This document shows, one piece after another, positions 61,004-64,000 of a stretch of DNA of 64,000 nucleotides. A program made the position numbers and the translations under genes. The notes beneath the pieces are model-generated. The model saw nothing but the letters and a program-made list of their open reading frames with translations. It did not search any database and was not told the origin of the DNA. This DNA is from CAVYUC01 sp963783085 (GTDB lineage: Bacteria > Bacteroidota > Bacteroidia > Bacteroidales > Prolixibacteraceae), in the NCBI GenBank assembly GCA_963783085.1, contig CAWAMJ010000022.1, forward strand, positions 29,206 to 93,205. Direction: 5' to 3'. The stretch's first letter is position 1, and each line of letters opens with the position of its first letter.

Positions 61004-64000
61004 TTAGAATTTCATATCAATTCCCAATGAATAACTTTTTAACACAGGCCTGCCACCAACAGTAATGCCTTCACCTGTTTCAGGATCCCATCCAGTCCAC
61101 TTAGTCCAAGTTGCCAAATTTTTCCCGTTAAAAAATACTCTTAGGCTTTCCATTTTCCACTTTTTTAATAAATCGTTACTGAAATTATAGGATAATGTAA
61201 TATCCTGGAGTCGGACAAAGCTCCGGGGAATGTAACGAGTAGCTTCAATTGTCGGGAATATATATAATTTTTGATATCTCGCATTCGGATTTTCCGGAAG
61301 CCAGTAATCTATTCCGGCAGGAAATGTACGTGTAAATAACATTTCACTCGGACTGTTAAAACTTCTGAAATTATCTTTGCCCAGATAGTATTTATCGCTA
61401 CCCTGTATTGAATTTAGAAATATTCCTAGTGTCCAGTTTTTATATTTGAAATTATTATTAAAACCAAACCTGAAAGAAGGATCATTATATCCAATAATTT
61501 TTCTGTCATCTTCAGGATCAATATCCCCATCATTATTTAGGTCACTAATTTTAAAAGTTCCTAAATCTGAGTAAGATGGAATTTCTTCACCAAGTTGCCA
61601 TAATTCTCCGGTTGTGTAGTAATCATAAATTGTCCCCAAAGGTTCACCTATAAATAATTTCTCAGAAATTAAATCATCTTCTTTGCCATCACCATCCAAG
61701 TCGAAGCCAAGTAATTCCTTTAATTCATTTCTGTTTCTGGAGAATGTAAAAGCACTTGTCCACTGAAAATTACTGGTTTTATAGTTAATAGTATTAATTG
61801 AAAATTCAAGTCCCTGGTTATGAATTTTTCCTAAATTATCCGGAAATTTTTCAAAGCGGGAAATGCCAGGAATATCAACATAATATAAAAGGTCCTTTGT
61901 ATTATTATTATAATATTCGATGGAACCATTAATTCTCTGATTTAAGATGGAATAGTCAACACCTAAATTAATTCCGGTTGTAGTTTCCCATTTTAAATTT
62001 GGACTAGCTAATTCGGTGATGGCTTGTGTATAAATAGAAGATTCACTTGCATCAATATAGTTATATCCTCCACCTACTCTTGCAAGAGTCTGATATCTTC
62101 CGATAGTCCTATTTCCGTTTGAACCATATGATAGCCTTAATTTTAAAAAGTTAAGCCAGTCTACAGACTCTTTTAAAAATTTTTCTTCTGACAAAACCCA
62201 TGCAACTGAAAGAGATGGAAATAACCCAAATTTATTTTTTTCGCTAAAACCTGAAAAACCATCTCTTCGTATTGTTCCGGTAAATAAATATTTTTCGTTC
62301 AAACCATAAAATAGTCGAGCCATGCTGTATAAACTTTTTTCTTCCCATGCACCTGAACTTACCGATTGTTGATCTGCACTACCTGCCTGTAATCGGTTAT
62401 ATCCGAGCTCATCACTTATAAAGTTTGTAGCAGTTGCCTGAGTATACGAAGAATTCCGTTGTTCTACTCCATAAACTAATGTTATGTCGAATCTGTGTAT
62501 CCTATCAATGGTATTTTTATAAGAAAGAATATTGTCATTAGACCAATCATTACTCAAGGTTTCTGTTTTACTACCTGAGCCTTGGAAACTATTTGCATAA
62601 GGCTGGTAAAAGTATTTACTTACTATTCTATAGTTTGAAGAATAATTAGTTTTAAATGATAAACCTTTGACAAACGGAATCTGGATATTTGCATAAATAT
62701 TTCCAAAAAGATTCATTCGTTTATCTAAATCATCGACGTCAAAAACATATAATGGATTGATATTTAATCCATCGGGACTTTCTTCTAGTTCTCCATCTGG
62801 TGTATATGCTGGTGCATACCAGTGGAATGAATAAATATTGCTGGGTGGTATACTTTGTCCTGAATAATCACTTAGCGTCATAAAAGTCTGCACGCCAATT
62901 TCCAACCAATCTGTAATTGTATTATCAGCATTTATTCTAGCATTCCATCTACTGTATCCTTCATTATGCATATAACCAACTTGTTCAGTAAAACCAAGTG
63001 ATATATAATATCCGCTATTTTGAGATTGGTTTGATAGGGATAAATTGTGGTTCTGAGTATGCATATTTTCATTAACCAACGTACTGTACCAATCAGTTAC
63101 TATACCGGCACGAAAAGCATCAATTTGAGGATTAGCCCTGAATCTTGTTGTAACATCATAATCTGGATTTGACTCGAGGTATCCGGATTCTTCTGTTCTA
63201 CTGTTATATAAATCAGCATCTTTCATTCTCCGTATAAACTCTGCCGGACTTTCTAAATTCAATTCTTTAGCCGGTGAATCAAATGAATAACTGCTTGAAA
63301 AATTAATTACAGGTTTGCCTAATGTTTTACCCTTTCTGGTAGTTGTTATAATGATAACTCCATTCGTAGCTTGCGATCCATATATTGCTGCGGAGCTTGC
63401 ATCTTTAAGAACATCAATTGATTCAATATCATTAGGATTTATGTCAATCAAATTACCACGAAAAATAATATTATCAACAACAATTAGTGGAGCAGATTCT
63501 CCAGAAAGCGATGTCTGTCCTCTAATTGAAATTTTTGGTTCTGCTCCTGCTTCATTTGTTTGCCCGATGTTCAGTCCAGGTAAGGCACCACGTAAAGATT
63601 CCATTACAGAAACATCGGGCCGTTCGTTGATAATTTCCTGGCCAGCTCTTACAACCGCTCCAGTTAGGTCACTTTTTCTCATTGTACCGTAACCGATTGC
63701 AACAACCTCATCCAGCCCAATTGCATCCACGACCATACTGACATTAATTGTAGTTTGATTACTTACTTCAATCTCCTGTGTCCTCATCCCCACAAATGAA
63801 AATACCAGCGTAGCATCTTCAGGAATATTAGTTATGGAGTAATTTCCGTCGGCATTGGTCACCGTTCCCTGGGTGGTACCTTTCACCACCACTGTTACCC
63901 CTGGCAAGGGCTGTCCGTTTTCATCGGTAACGGTGCCGGAGACGGAATTTTGCTGTTGGCTGCTAATGGATTCAAGCCTTCCCCCGGGGAAAGATTCCGG
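61004..64000 (-). CDS. SusC/RagA TonB-dependent transporter, 5' end missing
   Basis: The frame is open from 61004 to the right edge (about 999 residues here). Near the edge it has SISSQQQNSVSGTVTDENGQ and the carboxypeptidase-like domain GVTVVVKGTTQGTVTNADG, so only the signal peptide and perhaps a short N-terminal domain are missing. The plug follows with KSDLTGAVVRAGQEIINERP and IRGQTSLSGESAPLIVVDN, then a long barrel with many aromatic-ended strands, ending SYSLGIDMKF. It transports oligosaccharides with TonB energy and forms the partner of the adjacent SusD. A TTG at 63907 is not the true start. Promoter and regulators lie outside the window. Confidence 0.95.
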   Translation of the reverse strand, partial: PESFPGGRLESISSQQQNSVSGTVTDENGQPLPGVTVVVKGTTQGTVTNADGNYSITNIPEDATLVFSFVGMRTQEIEVSNQTTINVSMVVDAIGLDEVVAIGYGTMRKSDLTGAVVRAGQEIINERPDVSVMESLRGALPGLNIGQTNEAGAEPKISIRGQTSLSGESAPLIVVDNIIFRGNLIDINPNDIESIDVLKDASSAAIYGSQATNGVIIITTTRKGKTLGKPVINFSSSYSFDSPAKELNLESPAEFIRRMKDADLYNSRTEESGYLESNPDYDVTTRFRANPQIDAFRAGIVTDWYSTLVNENMHTQNHNLSLSNQSQNSGYYISLGFTEQVGYMHNEGYSRWNARINADNTITDWLEIGVQTFMTLSDYSGQSIPPSNIYSFHWYAPAYTPDGELEESPDGLNINPLYVFDVDDLDKRMNLFGNIYANIQIPFVKGLSFKTNYSSNYRIVSKYFYQPYANSFQGSGSKTETLSNDWSNDNILSYKNTIDRIHRFDITLVYGVEQRNSSYTQATATNFISDELGYNRLQAGSADQQSVSSGAWEEKSLYSMARLFYGLNEKYLFTGTIRRDGFSGFSEKNKFGLFPSLSVAWVLSEEKFLKESVDWLNFLKLRLSYGSNGNRTIGRYQTLARVGGGYNYIDASESSIYTQAITELASPNLKWETTTGINLGVDYSILNQRINGSIEYYNNNTKDLLYYVDIPGISRFEKFPDNLGKIHNQGLEFSINTINYKTSNFQWTSAFTFSRNRNELKELLGFDLDGDGKEDDLISEKLFIGEPLGTIYDYYTTGELWQLGEEIPSYSDLGTFKISDLNNDGDIDPEDDRKIIGYNDPSFRFGFNNNFKYKNWTLGIFLNSIQGSDKYYLGKDNFRSFNSPSEMLFTRTFPAGIDYWLPENPNARYQKLYIFPTIEATRYIPRSFVRLQDITLSYNFSNDLLKKWKMESLRVFFNGKNLATWTKWTGWDPETGEGITVGGRPVLKSYSLGIDMKF

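Noticed and set aside
1..64000. tRNA or rRNA genes
   Set aside because: I looked at the intergenic stretches and saw no cloverleaf-like or rRNA-like sequence, but without a covariance search a short RNA could be missed.

Overview
The window comes from a Bacteroidota chromosome, most likely a marine or sediment member of the Marinilabiliales/Prolixibacteraceae type. The evidence is a SusC/SusD pair with a sulfatase, FAS1-domain secreted proteins, an atp operon without atpD and atpC next to the other subunit genes, an AtpB with a long N-terminal extension, methylmalonyl-CoA mutase split into MutA and MutB, promoters of the Bacteroidota TTTG/TAnnTTTG type, and almost no Shine-Dalgarno sequences. 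The exact taxon is inference.

Layout. 1-5.3 kb: end of an AI-2E-type transporter, a CxxC membrane protein with SPW-like segments, a DusB-like tRNA dihydrouridine synthase, a DUF1232 protein, a TauE/SafE exporter and a methyltransferase. 5.3-6.1 kb: an 840-base non-coding stretch with a 198-base inverted-repeat element and a possible sigma-54 promoter. 6.1-11.6 kb: a five-gene operon that encodes three membrane-anchored GcvH-like proteins around a HybA-like iron-sulfur protein and a HybB/NrfD-like quinone subunit. It is followed by a haem-motif sensor kinase and a sigma-54-activating response regulator (11.8-14.8 kb) and an archaemetzincin. 15.4-21.7 kb: atpG-A-H-F-E-B, two accessory membrane genes and a bactofilin, all on the reverse strand. 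22-28.4 kb: rpmF, DUF177, an orphan histidine kinase, dxs, an OmpA-type lipoprotein and a secreted VOC protein. 28.4-31 kb: a dead HepT/MNT toxin-antitoxin remnant and FAS1 genes, one of them frameshifted. 31.3-36.1 kb: mutA and mutB, separated by an island of repeats with a four-helix-bundle gene. 36.1-37 kb: a RAYT transposase among its own REP-like hairpins. 37-41.9 kb: a GH130-like lipoprotein, an aminotransferase, a ComB-like phosphatase and two secreted paralogues. 42-57.6 kb: one long export operon that mixes ABC and RND components and includes a 1573-residue RND-ABC fusion. 57.8-64 kb: a polysaccharide-utilisation locus with a broken sulfatase, susD and a susC that runs off the right edge.

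Two candidate undescribed systems stand out. The first is the GcvH-like/HybAB membrane module. Its topology puts a Tat-exported ferredoxin-like subunit and a PstS-like domain outside the cell and three lipoyl-type domains inside, and its neighbours suggest control by a periplasmic haem sensor and sigma-54. The second is the ABC/RND operon, in which one polypeptide joins a full RND pump to six extra membrane segments and a complete ABC ATPase, and another joins an ABC-2-like permease to a peptidase-like region without catalytic residues and a golvesin-like end domain.

Five apparent frameshifts in three genes (FAS1 protein, mutA, sulfatase) could be genuine decay or sequence errors. The sulfatase has three and is the best candidate for real decay.
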